From assembly GCA_024696945.1 (NCBI GenBank), contig JAILGF010000067.1, forward strand, positions 1 through 64,000: 64,000 nucleotides of DNA, read 5' to 3'. Under the pieces are notes generated by a model that searched no databases, was not told where the DNA came from, and was given only the letters and a program-made list of their open reading frames with translations. The DNA comes from Lachnospiraceae bacterium. GTDB taxonomy: Bacteria; Bacillota; Clostridia; Lachnospirales; Lachnospiraceae. The number at the start of each line of letters is the position of its first letter. The stretch's first letter is position 1. Of this stretch, positions 15,859 through 25,225 are shown piece by piece. The translations under genes were made by a program, and so were the position numbers.

Positions 15859-16767
15859 ATGAAACATTTACTAAAATTACAAGACTTGACAGCTGATGAA
15901 CTTACAGGTATATTAAATCTCGCCGATCAGTTAAAGTATGAAAAGAAGCACAATATAGCTCATGAGCATTTAAAGGGTCAGACCCTTGGTATGATATTTA
16001 CCAAGTCATCAACTCGTACCCGTGTATCTTTTGAGGTTGGTATGTATCAGTTAGGCGGTACCGCATTATTTCTTAGTGATAAGGACATCCAGCTTGGCCG
16101 TGGAGAGCCTATAAAGGATACAGCTCGTGTATTATCACGTATGCTTGACGGTATCATGATCCGTACTTTTGCTCAGCAGGATGTTGAGGATCTGGCAACT
16201 TATGGTTCTATTCCTATTATTAACGGACTTACAGATTACTGCCATCCATGCCAGGTACTTGCAGACCTTATGACTATCAGGGAGTATAAGCAGAGCCTTA
16301 AGGGACTTAAGTTCACATTCATCGGTGATGGCAACAATATGGCTAACTCAATCATTGCAGGCGGTATTCTTTCCGGTATGAAGGTTGCAATCGGTTGTCC
16401 TGACAATCATCAGCCTGATGCAAAGCTTGTTGAATGGGCACATCAGAACGGTGATCTTGAGATAACCAGTGACATTATGAAGGCTGCTGAGGGTGCAGAT
16501 GTTGTTTATACTGATGTTTGGGCATCCATGGGCCAGGAAGGCGAGGCAGAACAGCGTAGGAAGGATTTTGCAGGCTATCAGGTAAATGAAAAGCTTATGA
16601 GCGTAACCAATAATGCTATGGTACTTCATTGCTTACCTGCACATCGTGGTGAAGAGATCACTGATGAAGTATTCGAGGCTCATGCAAATGAAATCTTCGA
16701 TGAGGCTGAGAACCGTTTACACGCTGAGAAGGCTGTTATGGTTAAGTTGATGAAGAAGGGGAAATAA
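15859..16767 (+). CDS. argF: Ornithine carbamoyltransferase
   Basis: ArgF joins ornithine and carbamoyl phosphate to citrulline. The carbamoyl-phosphate motif STRTRVSFE, the HPCQVLADL loop, and the ornithine-binding HCLPAHRGEEI are all present in the 302-aa protein, a normal length. The RBS is AAAGGGG. Placement in the arg operon argues for the anabolic rather than the catabolic (ArcB) role. ilvN follows after 1 base. argG and argH are not in this window. Confidence 0.96.
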   Translation: MKHLLKLQDLTADELTGILNLADQLKYEKKHNIAHEHLKGQTLGMIFTKSSTRTRVSFEVGMYQLGGTALFLSDKDIQLGRGEPIKDTARVLSRMLDGIMIRTFAQQDVEDLATYGSIPIINGLTDYCHPCQVLADLMTIREYKQSLKGLKFTFIGDGNNMANSIIAGGILSGMKVAIGCPDNHQPDAKLVEWAHQNGDLEITSDIMKAAEGADVVYTDVWASMGQEGEAEQRRKDFAGYQVNEKLMSVTNNAMVLHCLPAHRGEEITDEVFEAHANEIFDEAENRLHAEKAVMVKLMKKGK

Positions 16768-16768
16768 T

Positions 16769-17269
16769 ATGAGAAAGGTCTTCTCGATTTTAGTATCAAA
16801 TACTTCCGGTGTTCTGAGCCGTGTATCAGGATTGTTCTCCAGACGCGGATATAATATAAAAAGCTTGACTGTCGCTGAAACCGAAAATCCTGAATTTTCA
16901 AGGATGACGGTGGTTGCTGACGGTGATGAAAAGATCCTTGAACAGATAAAGAATCAGCTTTATAAGCTCGAGGATGTTAAAGACATTATAGAGCTTAAGA
17001 GCCGAGAAGCGGTATGCCGAGAATTGATGATTATTAAGATAGGTGTTACCACGGAACAAAGAAACAACCTTGTGGCCATTGCTGATATATTTAGGGCCAA
17101 GGTGGTTGATGTTTCGGTTGATACTATGATGCTTGAACTTACCGGCAATCAGGACAAGCTTGATTCTTTCATCAGAATGTTAAAGGATTATACTATTATA
17201 GAGATGGTACGCACCGGTGTGACTGGACTTATGCGTGCTGATTATGAAGCCTACATTGATAACGTTTGA
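16769..17269 (+). CDS. ilvN: Acetolactate synthase small (regulatory) subunit
   Basis: This 166-aa protein has an N-terminal ACT domain (VFSILVSNTSGVLSRVSGLF, then RRGYNIKSLTV) and the conserved ACT-like C-terminal domain of IlvN/IlvH ending in RTGVTGLMRAD. It binds valine and activates and regulates the catalytic subunit IlvB in branched-chain amino acid synthesis. No ilvB is nearby. Its start is one base after argF, so it appears to belong to the arginine transcript. The length and second domain fit the IlvH-type long form. Confidence 0.93.
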   Translation: MRKVFSILVSNTSGVLSRVSGLFSRRGYNIKSLTVAETENPEFSRMTVVADGDEKILEQIKNQLYKLEDVKDIIELKSREAVCRELMIIKIGVTTEQRNNLVAIADIFRAKVVDVSVDTMMLELTGNQDKLDSFIRMLKDYTIIEMVRTGVTGLMRADYEAYIDNV

Positions 17270-17293
17270 AAAGATCCTTCGCTAACGCTCTAA

Positions 17294-17333
17294 GGTCACA
17301 AGGTTCCGTCGCCTTCGGCGCCACCTTATGACA
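17294..17333 (-). repeat. Dispersed imperfect-palindrome repeat (copy A)
   Basis: Read on the minus strand this 40-base unit is GTCATAAGGTGGC, a GCC-GAA-GGC hairpin, GACGG and AACCTTGTGACC. It matches the unit at 33288-33329 almost base for base in the opposite orientation, differing mainly by one A/T pair in the hairpin and the last base. The ends GTCATAAGGT and AACCTTGTGAC form an outer inverted repeat. It lies in the 178-base gap between ilvN and the Mrp gene; the rest of the gap has no clear feature. Confidence 0.7.
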
Positions 17334-17447
17334 ATGGATGACAAAAATTGAAACGCTTATCAAATGTTGCCGAGGAAACGCTGAAGGCCTTTTTTAGGTG
17401 ACATTGTAAAATATTTTGACAAATTAAAAGGATTAGGAGATTTTAAA

Positions 17448-18323
17448 ATGGCAGACGGATGTACACATGATTGCTCCACATGTAATGTGGATTGCGAATC
17501 AAAAAAGCAGGATTTCAGAGCATACCTTAACAAAAACAGCAAGGTAAAAAAAGTAATAGGTGTAGTTAGCGGTAAAGGCGGCGTAGGAAAGAGCTTTGTT
17601 ACCTCATACCTCTCAGTTCTTATGAAGAGACGTGGATACAGTGTTGGTATTCTTGACGCAGATATTACCGGACCTTCAATACCCGCAGCTTTCAATATCC
17701 ATGAGAAAGCACTCGGTACCGATCTTGGAATTATGCCGGCTATTACAAGTTCTAAAATACAGCTTATTTCTGTTAATATGATGCTTGAAAAGGAGGATAC
17801 CCCTGTTATATGGAGAGGACCGGTTATAGCAGGCGTTGTAAAACAGTTCTGGAGCGATGTATTCTGGAATAATATTGACGTTATGTTTGTGGATATGCCT
17901 CCCGGAACAGGAGATGTTCCACTTACCGTATTTCAGAGTCTGCCCCTTGACGGCATAATTGTTGTAACCAGCCCTCAGGAGCTTGTTTCTATGGTTGTTT
18001 CCAAGGCTGTCAATATGGCTAACGAGATGCATATACCGATTTTAGGTCTCGTAGAAAACTATAGCTATGTTGAATGTCCTACATGTAAGGAAAAAATTGA
18101 AGTTTTCGGAAAGAGTCATGCAGAAGAAACTGCTAAGAAATTTGGACTTAACCTTTTAGGAAAGCTTCCGCTTAATCCTAAGATTGCTGAAGCTATAGAT
18201 GCCGGTGATATTGAAAATCTTGAAGGAAACTGGCTTGATTCTGCAGCCGATTTCATTGAAAACCAGGTTATTAATGTCGAAGATGACGACGATGAGGAAC
18301 CTATAATTAAACCTGAAGCTTAA
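17448..18323 (+). CDS. Mrp/Nbp35-type iron-sulfur cluster carrier ATPase
   Basis: This 291-aa cytosolic P-loop ATPase is thought to hold and deliver Fe-S clusters. It has a short Cys-rich N-terminus (CTHDCSTCNVDC, residues 4-15), a deviant Walker A VVSGKGGVGKS, DADITGPS (switch I), DMPPGTGD (switch II), and the paired CPTC motif at about 206 in the C-terminal part that binds the bridging cluster. The N-terminal cysteines make it closer to the Nbp35-like form than to plain ApbC. The acidic tail (EDDDDEEP) is unusual. It is monocistronic, with a terminator directly after it. Confidence 0.88.
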   Translation: MADGCTHDCSTCNVDCESKKQDFRAYLNKNSKVKKVIGVVSGKGGVGKSFVTSYLSVLMKRRGYSVGILDADITGPSIPAAFNIHEKALGTDLGIMPAITSSKIQLISVNMMLEKEDTPVIWRGPVIAGVVKQFWSDVFWNNIDVMFVDMPPGTGDVPLTVFQSLPLDGIIVVTSPQELVSMVVSKAVNMANEMHIPILGLVENYSYVECPTCKEKIEVFGKSHAEETAKKFGLNLLGKLPLNPKIAEAIDAGDIENLEGNWLDSAADFIENQVINVEDDDDEEPIIKPEA

Positions 18324-18329
18324 AATGAT

Positions 18330-18370
18330 AAGGAACTCTTGAGAAATCTCAGGGGCTCCTTTTCTTCATT
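18330..18370 (+). terminator. Rho-independent terminator after the Mrp gene
   Basis: AAGGA...TGAG (from 18330) pairs with CTCA...TCCTT (to about 18361) around an AAAT loop, with a small internal mismatch, and runs into a T-rich tract. Confidence 0.65.
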
Positions 18371-18481
18371 TTTATCTAGATATTATCGTGTTCTTCCTGC
18401 CCGGAGTTATAATATCGCTTGACAGGTTTTTTGCCAATGAAAGATAGCTAAAAGTTTATTAATCTTAATAGATTTTATTCC

Positions 18482-18510
18482 TTGATGTAACAGTATCCTT
18501 GTGATATTAT
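18482..18510 (+). promoter_or_regulatory. Sigma-A type promoter for the vWA gene
   Basis: TTGATG (18482-18487) and TATTAT (18505-18510) are 17 bases apart, 70 bases upstream of the start codon. Confidence 0.45.
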
Positions 18511-18579
18511 AATTCACAGAGGATATATAAGTTTATTATGAGTTATATAAGACTATTATAATACGGAGGGGATTTTTAT

Positions 18580-20994
18580 ATGGATTTTAAAAACGAACTT
18601 GCTAAAGGAACTGTGAACGGAGATAGGTATGATTACTTTCTTTCACTGGGATATAGCGAGAAAGCTGCTACGGTCATGGCAATACTACGCTATGGCTTTG
18701 AACATACGGCTGCATTAGTCAGTCTGTTTCCAAAGGAGAATGTACTTGACAGGATATACGATTGGCTGATGGAACAGTCCTACCCGATAGAAAGATTAAG
18801 AAAGGGTATTGAGGAATATGTAAGAAAAAACATTGACCGCCTTCCCGATCATTTAAAGGGATATTTTCGACAAAATGATGTAATGATGGGGGCAGGAGGT
18901 CCCATGATGGGTGCAGGCGGTGCCATGTCTTCAGGAATGTTTACGGGGGGGGCCATGAATATGTCAGCTATGGCTATGTCTTCTGCATCTGCACCTATGA
19001 TGATGAAGGCACCGGCTCCGGGTATGGCAGGTCCGGCCATGGGTATGGTGCCGGCTACCGGAATGAAGATAGATCCTGAGAAACTTGCAACTGATTCTTA
19101 CGAGCTTATTGAAGAAAAGGATGCAAAATCAGTTCTTACCGCGCCTACTTCTACGTTTAGGATGACTACAAGCACTGCTTCAGTTGGTGTATTGCTCAAT
19201 CAGATACGTAACGGACGTAAAATTGATATGTCCCAGGTTCGAATCGAGGAGCTGTTAAATTATTTTGATTATAAGAAATTGGAAACAGCAAACGGAGAAA
19301 ACTCCGCTGCATCTTCAAAACCAAAGTTCAGCATCACTACAGAACTTATGGATAAGAGCGAGGACAGAAAGCTCCTTTATATCAATGTTGAAGCAGATAA
19401 TACTCCGAAAGAGCATCAGAATATTGTACTGCTTTTGGATACATCCGGCAGTATGTCTTCAAACTCTAATGTTACAATTGATACTATAGCTACAATAGTT
19501 TCCAAGTTAAAGGAAAATGATGTGCTTAGTCTTGTAACCTATAGTTCGGAGGACCATACCGTTTTCACAAATCGGGTAGTAAACGGACAAGGTGACAAGG
19601 AAGATATCATGGGTGAAATACTCGGTATCTTAATTGATGGATGTACAAATGGGTCCGCAGGCATTGAGACCGCATATGCATTAGGTGAAAAGACTTATAA
19701 GGATGGATGGAGCAACCAGGTAATACTAATAACCGACGGTGATCTTAATTTCGGTATCAATTCAAAAACAGGTTTAAAGGATCTTATTGAAGAAAAGAAG
19801 AAAACCGGTATGTTCCTGTCTGTAATAGGTACCGGACTTTATAACTATAAGGATGATAAGCTTGAAGTTTTAAGCAAGTACGGAAACGGTACATACTGTG
19901 TGGTTAATGAACTTGAAGATGTTATAGAGAGTATTAACAATAAGTATGTGAGCCTGACAAATATTGTGGCTAAGGATGTAAAGGCACAGGTTGAGTTTAA
20001 TCCTAAGTATGTAAAGAAATACAGACTGCTCGGATATGAGAACCGTACTTTAAATCATGAGGACTTTAGAAACGATGCGGTTATTTCTGAACCTTACGGT
20101 GCAGGAGGACACGGTGTAGCCCTTTATGAGCTTTACTTGGGAGATGCTACAGAAAATCAAGGCGAAGAATTAAAGTACCAGAGGTTTGCCCCTAATGAAT
20201 ATAAAGAGTTAGGTATGGTTTCGGTAAGATTTAAAGCTCCTTTATCGGATGAATCCGATGAGGTTTCGGAAATCATCCCTCTTGATCAGAAAGCTACAGA
20301 TAACAGCAAGCTGGCATATCTGCTCTACTGTATTTCAGAAGTACTCCGCGGATCTAATAAGCTTGACAGGAAGGATTATGAGTACCTGACCGGTTACTTG
20401 GTAGATAATACATATAAGACATTGACAGATTCTAAACAGGATGTCATTGCTAGCCTTATAAAGAAGATCGATATTGATGAAGTTACAAAGCTTTCTCAGT
20501 CTGAAGAAGAGCATTCTAAGAAAAATGAAGGAAATTCTAAGATTAATGATAAGTATCCCGGAATGAATGTTATGCTTGACGGTCCCGGTATGACATATAC
20601 TCCTAACAGCCCAATGACAGGATTTATGGGTCTGTTTAATAACGGTTATGTGGATGGTTCGTATATGAATGCGAATAAAAACATACCCACAAACACTCAA
20701 AACGAAGTGACTGAAAATAATGAATGGAAGTGTCCTATATGCGGAGAAAGCAAGGATAATAAAGGTAATTTCTGTTGTTCTTGCGGTGCTCCCAGGCCTA
20801 AGGATATTTGGAAATGCAATTGCGGACGTTTAAACACAGGAAAATTCTGCTCAGATTGCGGAGCAATGCCTCCTATGGCTGTTCAGCAGCAAATGCAGAC
20901 AGCAACGACCGCTTTAGAGTGGACATGCAGTTGCGGAACTAAGAATACAACTAAATTCTGTACAGAGTGCGGATCGCCAAAACCTCAGAATTAA
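18580..20994 (+). CDS. vWA-domain protein with Met-rich linker and three zinc ribbons
   Basis: This 804-aa protein has no signal peptide, so it is cytosolic. Residues 1-95 are helical and of unknown family. Residues about 97-165 are a Met/Gly/Ala-rich low-complexity linker (MMGAGGPMMGAGG). Residues about 185-225 resemble the segment found before the vWA domain in YfbK-like proteins (STFRMTTSTAS, VRIEELLNYFDY). The vWA domain (about 280-460) has a MIDAS, DTSGSMS, and ITDGD. A YfbK-like C-terminal region follows, then three CxxC zinc ribbons at about 716, 745 and 780, spaced by Pro/Gln segments. The role is unknown; a metal-dependent scaffold is likely. Confidence 0.8.
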   Translation: MDFKNELAKGTVNGDRYDYFLSLGYSEKAATVMAILRYGFEHTAALVSLFPKENVLDRIYDWLMEQSYPIERLRKGIEEYVRKNIDRLPDHLKGYFRQNDVMMGAGGPMMGAGGAMSSGMFTGGAMNMSAMAMSSASAPMMMKAPAPGMAGPAMGMVPATGMKIDPEKLATDSYELIEEKDAKSVLTAPTSTFRMTTSTASVGVLLNQIRNGRKIDMSQVRIEELLNYFDYKKLETANGENSAASSKPKFSITTELMDKSEDRKLLYINVEADNTPKEHQNIVLLLDTSGSMSSNSNVTIDTIATIVSKLKENDVLSLVTYSSEDHTVFTNRVVNGQGDKEDIMGEILGILIDGCTNGSAGIETAYALGEKTYKDGWSNQVILITDGDLNFGINSKTGLKDLIEEKKKTGMFLSVIGTGLYNYKDDKLEVLSKYGNGTYCVVNELEDVIESINNKYVSLTNIVAKDVKAQVEFNPKYVKKYRLLGYENRTLNHEDFRNDAVISEPYGAGGHGVALYELYLGDATENQGEELKYQRFAPNEYKELGMVSVRFKAPLSDESDEVSEIIPLDQKATDNSKLAYLLYCISEVLRGSNKLDRKDYEYLTGYLVDNTYKTLTDSKQDVIASLIKKIDIDEVTKLSQSEEEHSKKNEGNSKINDKYPGMNVMLDGPGMTYTPNSPMTGFMGLFNNGYVDGSYMNANKNIPTNTQNEVTENNEWKCPICGESKDNKGNFCCSCGAPRPKDIWKCNCGRLNTGKFCSDCGAMPPMAVQQQMQTATTALEWTCSCGTKNTTKFCTECGSPKPQN

Positions 20995-21005
20995 TAAGTA
21001 ATGAC

Positions 21006-21045
21006 AAGCCGGAGGCGGGGATAAAACCTGTCTCCGGCTTATTTA
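21006..21045 (+). terminator. Rho-independent terminator after the vWA gene
   Basis: AAGCCGGAG (21006-21014) pairs with CTCCGGCTT (21032-21040), with further pairing of GCGGGG and CCTGT inside, followed by ATTTATTT. Confidence 0.8.
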
Positions 21046-21057
21046 TTTAAAAAACAA

Positions 21058-21086
21058 TTGAAAAAAGCTCAAAAATTTGCTATAAT
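21058..21086 (+). promoter_or_regulatory. lepA: Sigma-A promoter for lepA
   Basis: TTGAAA (21058-21063) and a perfect TATAAT (21081-21086) are separated by 17 bases. The start codon of lepA is 40 bases downstream. Confidence 0.65.
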
Positions 21087-21125
21087 AAATAGATTAAAAG
21101 CAAAGAAAACTGGAGAAAAGAGTAT

Positions 21126-22937
21126 ATGTCGGTGGATCAGAGTAAAATCCGGAATTTTTGTATTATTGCACATATCGACCACGGTAAATCTACCTTGGCC
21201 GACAGGATTATTGAAAAAACAGGTCTGCTCACGCTTCGTGAGATGAGCGAACAGGTTCTTGACAATATGGATCTCGAGCGAGAAAGAGGCATAACAATAA
21301 AGGCTCAGACTGTCAGGACCATTTATAAAGCCAAGGACGGCGAAGAGTATATTTTTAACCTAATAGACACTCCCGGTCATGTTGACTTTAATTATGAGGT
21401 GTCACGCAGCCTTGCAGCCTGTGAAGGAGCTGTTCTTGTAGTTGATGCAGCACAGGGCATTGAAGCTCAGACTTTGGCAAATGTATATATGGCGCTTGAC
21501 CATAATCTGGAGGTTTTCCCTGTAATTAATAAGATTGACCTTCCCAGTGCCGAACCGCAGAGAGTTATAAACGAGATTGAGGACGTGATAGGTCTTGAAG
21601 CTCAGGATGCTCCTCAGATTTCCGCAAAGAATGGAATTAATATCGATGCTGTATTGGAAGCAATCGTTAAAAAGCTTCCGCCTCCAAAGGGTGATATAAA
21701 TACACCTTTAAAAGCGCTTATATTTGATTCTGTGTATGATTCATATAAAGGTGTTATAGTTTTTATAAGACTTATGGAGGGCACCGTAAGAAAGGGCGAC
21801 AGAATAAGGATGATGGCGACCGGAGCCGAGGCAGAGGTCGTCGAGATCGGTATTTTCGGTCCGGGACAGTTTATTCCCTGTGAAGAGCTTTCTGCCGGTC
21901 TTGTAGGATATATTACAGCATCATTAAAGAACGTAAGGGATACAAGAGTTGGCGATACCGTTACAAACGCCGAAAATCCCTGCGCTGAAGCATTGCCCGG
22001 CTATAAGAAGGTACTTCCGATGGTTTACTGCGGAATGTATCCTGCTGACGGCGCTAAGTATCCGGATTTAAGGGATGCTTTGGAAAAGCTTCAGCTAAAT
22101 GACGCTTCCCTTCAGTTTGAGCCTGAAACCTCTGTGGCTTTGGGATTTGGATTCAGATGCGGATTTTTAGGACTTCTTCACCTTGAGATAATACAGGAAA
22201 GACTTGAGAGGGAATATAATCTTGACCTTGTCACTACAGCTCCTAGTGTAATCTACAAGGTTTATAAGACAAACGGTGAGATGTTTGATCTGACAAACCC
22301 CACCAATATGCCCGATCCTTCAGAAATTGAGCATATGGAGGAGCCCTTTGTTGATGCAGAGATCATGGTAACTACCGAATATGTCGGTGCTATTATGAAG
22401 CTTTGCCAGGAAAGAAGAGGCGTATATAAGGGAATGGAATATATGGAAGCCACTCGTGCGCTTCTTAAATATGAGCTTCCGTTAAATGAGATCATCTACG
22501 ATTTCTTTGATGCTCTTAAATCGCGTTCAAAGGGATATGCTTCATTTGATTATGAACTTAAGGGCTATGTGCCTTCAAAGCTTGTTAAGCTTGATATGCT
22601 GGTAAACCGTGAAGAGGTTGATGCATTGTCCTTTATCATACATGCCGATAACGCTTATGAAAGAGCAAGAAAAATGTGTGAAAAGCTGAAGGACAATATT
22701 CCGCGTCAGCTCTTTGAAATACCCATTCAGGCAGCGATAGGAAGCAAGATTATCGCACGTGAGACCGTTAAGGCAATGCGTAAGGACGTTCTCGCAAAAT
22801 GCTATGGCGGTGACATTACCAGAAAGAAGAAGCTTCTTGAAAAACAGAAGGAAGGAAAGAAGCGTATGAGAACCTTCGGTAATGTTGAGATACCTCAGGC
22901 AGCGTTTATGAGTGTGTTGAAGCTTGATGAGGAGTAA
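21126..22937 (+). CDS. lepA: Elongation factor 4 (LepA), GTPase
   Basis: LepA is a ribosome-binding GTPase that affects translocation and ribosome assembly. The G motifs are [13 protein letters not shown] (G1), DTPGHVDF (G3) and NKIDLP (G4). The C-terminal LepA-specific domain ends [18 protein letters not shown]. At 603 aa it is the normal length. The start at 21126 has a GGAG about 10 bases upstream. Its stop TAA overlaps the ATG at 22937, which is not the likely start of the next gene. It shares a transcript with the HD-GYP gene. Confidence 0.97.
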   Translation: MSVDQSKIRNFCIIAHIDHGKSTLADRIIEKTGLLTLREMSEQVLDNMDLERERGITIKAQTVRTIYKAKDGEEYIFNLIDTPGHVDFNYEVSRSLAACEGAVLVVDAAQGIEAQTLANVYMALDHNLEVFPVINKIDLPSAEPQRVINEIEDVIGLEAQDAPQISAKNGINIDAVLEAIVKKLPPPKGDINTPLKALIFDSVYDSYKGVIVFIRLMEGTVRKGDRIRMMATGAEAEVVEIGIFGPGQFIPCEELSAGLVGYITASLKNVRDTRVGDTVTNAENPCAEALPGYKKVLPMVYCGMYPADGAKYPDLRDALEKLQLNDASLQFEPETSVALGFGFRCGFLGLLHLEIIQERLEREYNLDLVTTAPSVIYKVYKTNGEMFDLTNPTNMPDPSEIEHMEEPFVDAEIMVTTEYVGAIMKLCQERRGVYKGMEYMEATRALLKYELPLNEIIYDFFDALKSRSKGYASFDYELKGYVPSKLVKLDMLVNREEVDALSFIIHADNAYERARKMCEKLKDNIPRQLFEIPIQAAIGSKIIARETVKAMRKDVLAKCYGGDITRKKKLLEKQKEGKKRMRTFGNVEIPQAAFMSVLKLDEE

Positions 22938-22963
22938 TGGATGACAAACAGGAAGGAGTAAGT

Positions 22964-25138
22964 ATGGACGCATATAATAAGACTGTAAAAAAACAAAAAA
23001 GCGGTCTTTTAGAGGCATTTCTTCTTGTATTGGCAGGTCTTGTCATAAATCTGCTTTTTTCCAATCTGACAAAAATACTTGAGCTTCCGCTTTATATAGA
23101 TAATGTCGGAATTATACTTACTTCTATTTTAGGCGGGTATATTCCCGGAGTAGCTGTGGGATATATCACAAATGCCATTAACGGAATTAGTGATTCTTCA
23201 AGTTATTATTACGGAACCTTAAGTGTTATAAATGCGGTTATCGCTGCATACGGAGCCAGAAGAGGCTGGTTTAAGAAGTTCCCGACCATTATTTTGTCGA
23301 TAGGTTTGTTTGCTTTTGTCGGCGGTGCACTAGGATCAGTCCTTACATGGATGCTTTATGGATTTGATCTTGAAAGCGCAAAGGATTTTGCGGTTTATTT
23401 CCATGACAAAGGGTTATCGGACTTCTGGGCACAATTCTGTTCCGATGTTATTTATGATATTATTGATAAAGCGATTACCGTAATAATTGTTCTGGTGTTT
23501 GTTTATCTGATCAAGGTATTGTTTAAGATCAAAAGGATTGATTTTAATTTTTGGCATCAGAACGTGTTGAGCGATGAAGAGATCAAGATTATAAAGAAGA
23601 GCAAGACCAGTAATATGTCTTTACGCTCAAAGATACTGATACTTCTAGCTGTAGTAATGATAGTAATAGCCCTTGTTACAGCCGGAATAAGTTTCCTCAT
23701 TTTCAGAGAAAAGCTTATTGAGGATAATGAGGACATGGGTACCGGTATTACGAATATTACCGCTGAACTTATAGATACAACAAGAATAGAGGAATATATC
23801 CACAAGGGAACAAAGGATCCTGAATATAACGAAATAAAAGAGGTTATGGAAAGGATTGCCAGAAGCCACGGAGATATTAAATATGTTTATGTTGTAAGAA
23901 TGACTCCTTCCGGATATGAAGCTATTTTTGATGCGGATATCGGAGACGAAAACTATTGGCATCCCGGTCAGCTTATACCTTTCCAGGAGCATTTTAAGCC
24001 ATATATAGCTCAGGCTTTGAGAGGTGAGGATATTCCGGCCATAATAATGGATGACGAGTTTGGATGGCTGCTTTCCATATTTAAGCCTGTTAAGGACGCT
24101 AACGGAGTTACGGTATGCTATTCCTGCGTTGATATCCATATGAGCCATCTGCAGGCAGATGAAAATAATTTTCTTGCAAAGGTCATAGCACTGTTTGTAG
24201 GGTTCTTTGTAATGGTTCTTGCTGTATTCCTATGGCTTACCGATTATTGCGTGATATATCCGATAAATGCTCTTGCTATGGCGGCTAAGGATATGGCCTT
24301 CCATGTATCAGGTTCCGAAAGAGAAGGTGCTGATAATATCAGACGTCTTGGAATCCGTACAGGAGATGAGATAGAGACCTTGTATAAGGCTTTGGTTAGA
24401 ACAAGTGAGGAAATAGTTCACAATATTGCAGATATAGAAGAGCAGAAGGATACCATAAATAAGATGCAGAACGCACTTATCACCGTTCTTGCAAATATGG
24501 TTGAAAACAGAGATAAATATACCGGAAATCATGTAAAGAATACTGCAGCGTATGCAAAGATCATCCTCGAGGAACTTAGAAAGGATCCTAAATACAAGGA
24601 TATCATTACTGAAGATTACGAATATACAATTATAAATTCAGCACCTCTGCATGATGTTGGAAAGATACAGATTCCTGATTCGCTTCTTAATAAGAACGGA
24701 AGACTTACCGATGAAGAGTTTAAGAAGATGCAGAGCCACACTCTTGCAGGTCAGAACATAATTGATGAAGCTGCCACTATGGTCAAGGATTCTGCTTATC
24801 TTAATGAAGCAAGGAACCTTGCCGCATATCATCACGAGAAATGGAACGGAACAGGATATCCTTACGGACTTAAGGGAGAGGAAATCCCGCTTTCTGCACG
24901 TATTATGGCTGTGGCTGATGTTTTTGATGCACTGGTTTCAAAGCGAAGCTACAAACCCGGATTTCCTATAGAAAAAGCATTTGATATTATAAGAGACGGT
25001 GCTGGAACGCATTTTGATCCCGAAATAGCAAAGGCTTTCCTTAATGCCGAAAAGGAGGTACGTCGTGTGGCTAAGGAGAATCAGGAAAAAGATGAAGCAG
25101 ATGAAGCTGCTGCCGAGGCTGCAAAAGATAACAAATAA
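22964..25138 (+). CDS. Membrane HD-GYP domain protein (cyclic-dinucleotide phosphodiesterase candidate)
   Basis: The start at 22964 is chosen because AAGGAG lies 5 bases before it; the frame reaches back to 22937. The 724-aa protein has an N-terminal membrane region of about five helices (residues 10-185), another helix near 225, and an external sensor region (about 250-405). A further helix (about 405-430), a HAMP-like linker and a coiled coil lead to an HD-GYP domain. Its catalytic motifs are HDVGKIQIP at about 562, HHEKWNGTGYP at about 622 and VADVFDAL. HD-GYP enzymes hydrolyse c-di-GMP or cGAMP. The N-terminal region, with ILGGYIPGVAVGYITN, resembles ECF-type substrate-binding membrane domains. 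The C-tail is Ala/Glu-rich. Confidence 0.85.
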   Translation: MDAYNKTVKKQKSGLLEAFLLVLAGLVINLLFSNLTKILELPLYIDNVGIILTSILGGYIPGVAVGYITNAINGISDSSSYYYGTLSVINAVIAAYGARRGWFKKFPTIILSIGLFAFVGGALGSVLTWMLYGFDLESAKDFAVYFHDKGLSDFWAQFCSDVIYDIIDKAITVIIVLVFVYLIKVLFKIKRIDFNFWHQNVLSDEEIKIIKKSKTSNMSLRSKILILLAVVMIVIALVTAGISFLIFREKLIEDNEDMGTGITNITAELIDTTRIEEYIHKGTKDPEYNEIKEVMERIARSHGDIKYVYVVRMTPSGYEAIFDADIGDENYWHPGQLIPFQEHFKPYIAQALRGEDIPAIIMDDEFGWLLSIFKPVKDANGVTVCYSCVDIHMSHLQADENNFLAKVIALFVGFFVMVLAVFLWLTDYCVIYPINALAMAAKDMAFHVSGSEREGADNIRRLGIRTGDEIETLYKALVRTSEEIVHNIADIEEQKDTINKMQNALITVLANMVENRDKYTGNHVKNTAAYAKIILEELRKDPKYKDIITEDYEYTIINSAPLHDVGKIQIPDSLLNKNGRLTDEEFKKMQSHTLAGQNIIDEAATMVKDSAYLNEARNLAAYHHEKWNGTGYPYGLKGEEIPLSARIMAVADVFDALVSKRSYKPGFPIEKAFDIIRDGAGTHFDPEIAKAFLNAEKEVRRVAKENQEKDEADEAAAEAAKDNK

Positions 25139-25147
25139 TTAAATGAT

Positions 25148-25189
25148 ATCCGGCACTGACACATATTTTTGACAGATGCCGGATTTTTT
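25148..25189 (+). terminator. Rho-independent terminator after the HD-GYP gene
   Basis: ATCCGGCA (25148-25155) pairs with TGCCGGAT (25177-25184), followed by a run of T. Confidence 0.85.
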
Positions 25190-25225
25190 GAAAAAGTTTA
25201 TGGAAACGAAAGGTTAGGTTAAAAG

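Noticed and set aside
17294-17333. Hairpin after ilvN as a rho-independent terminator
   Set aside because: No T-run follows and the same element recurs elsewhere, so it was called a dispersed repeat.
21058-21246. Short frame overlapping the lepA start
   Set aside because: It is a shadow of the lepA coding region and promoter with no RBS or homologous features.
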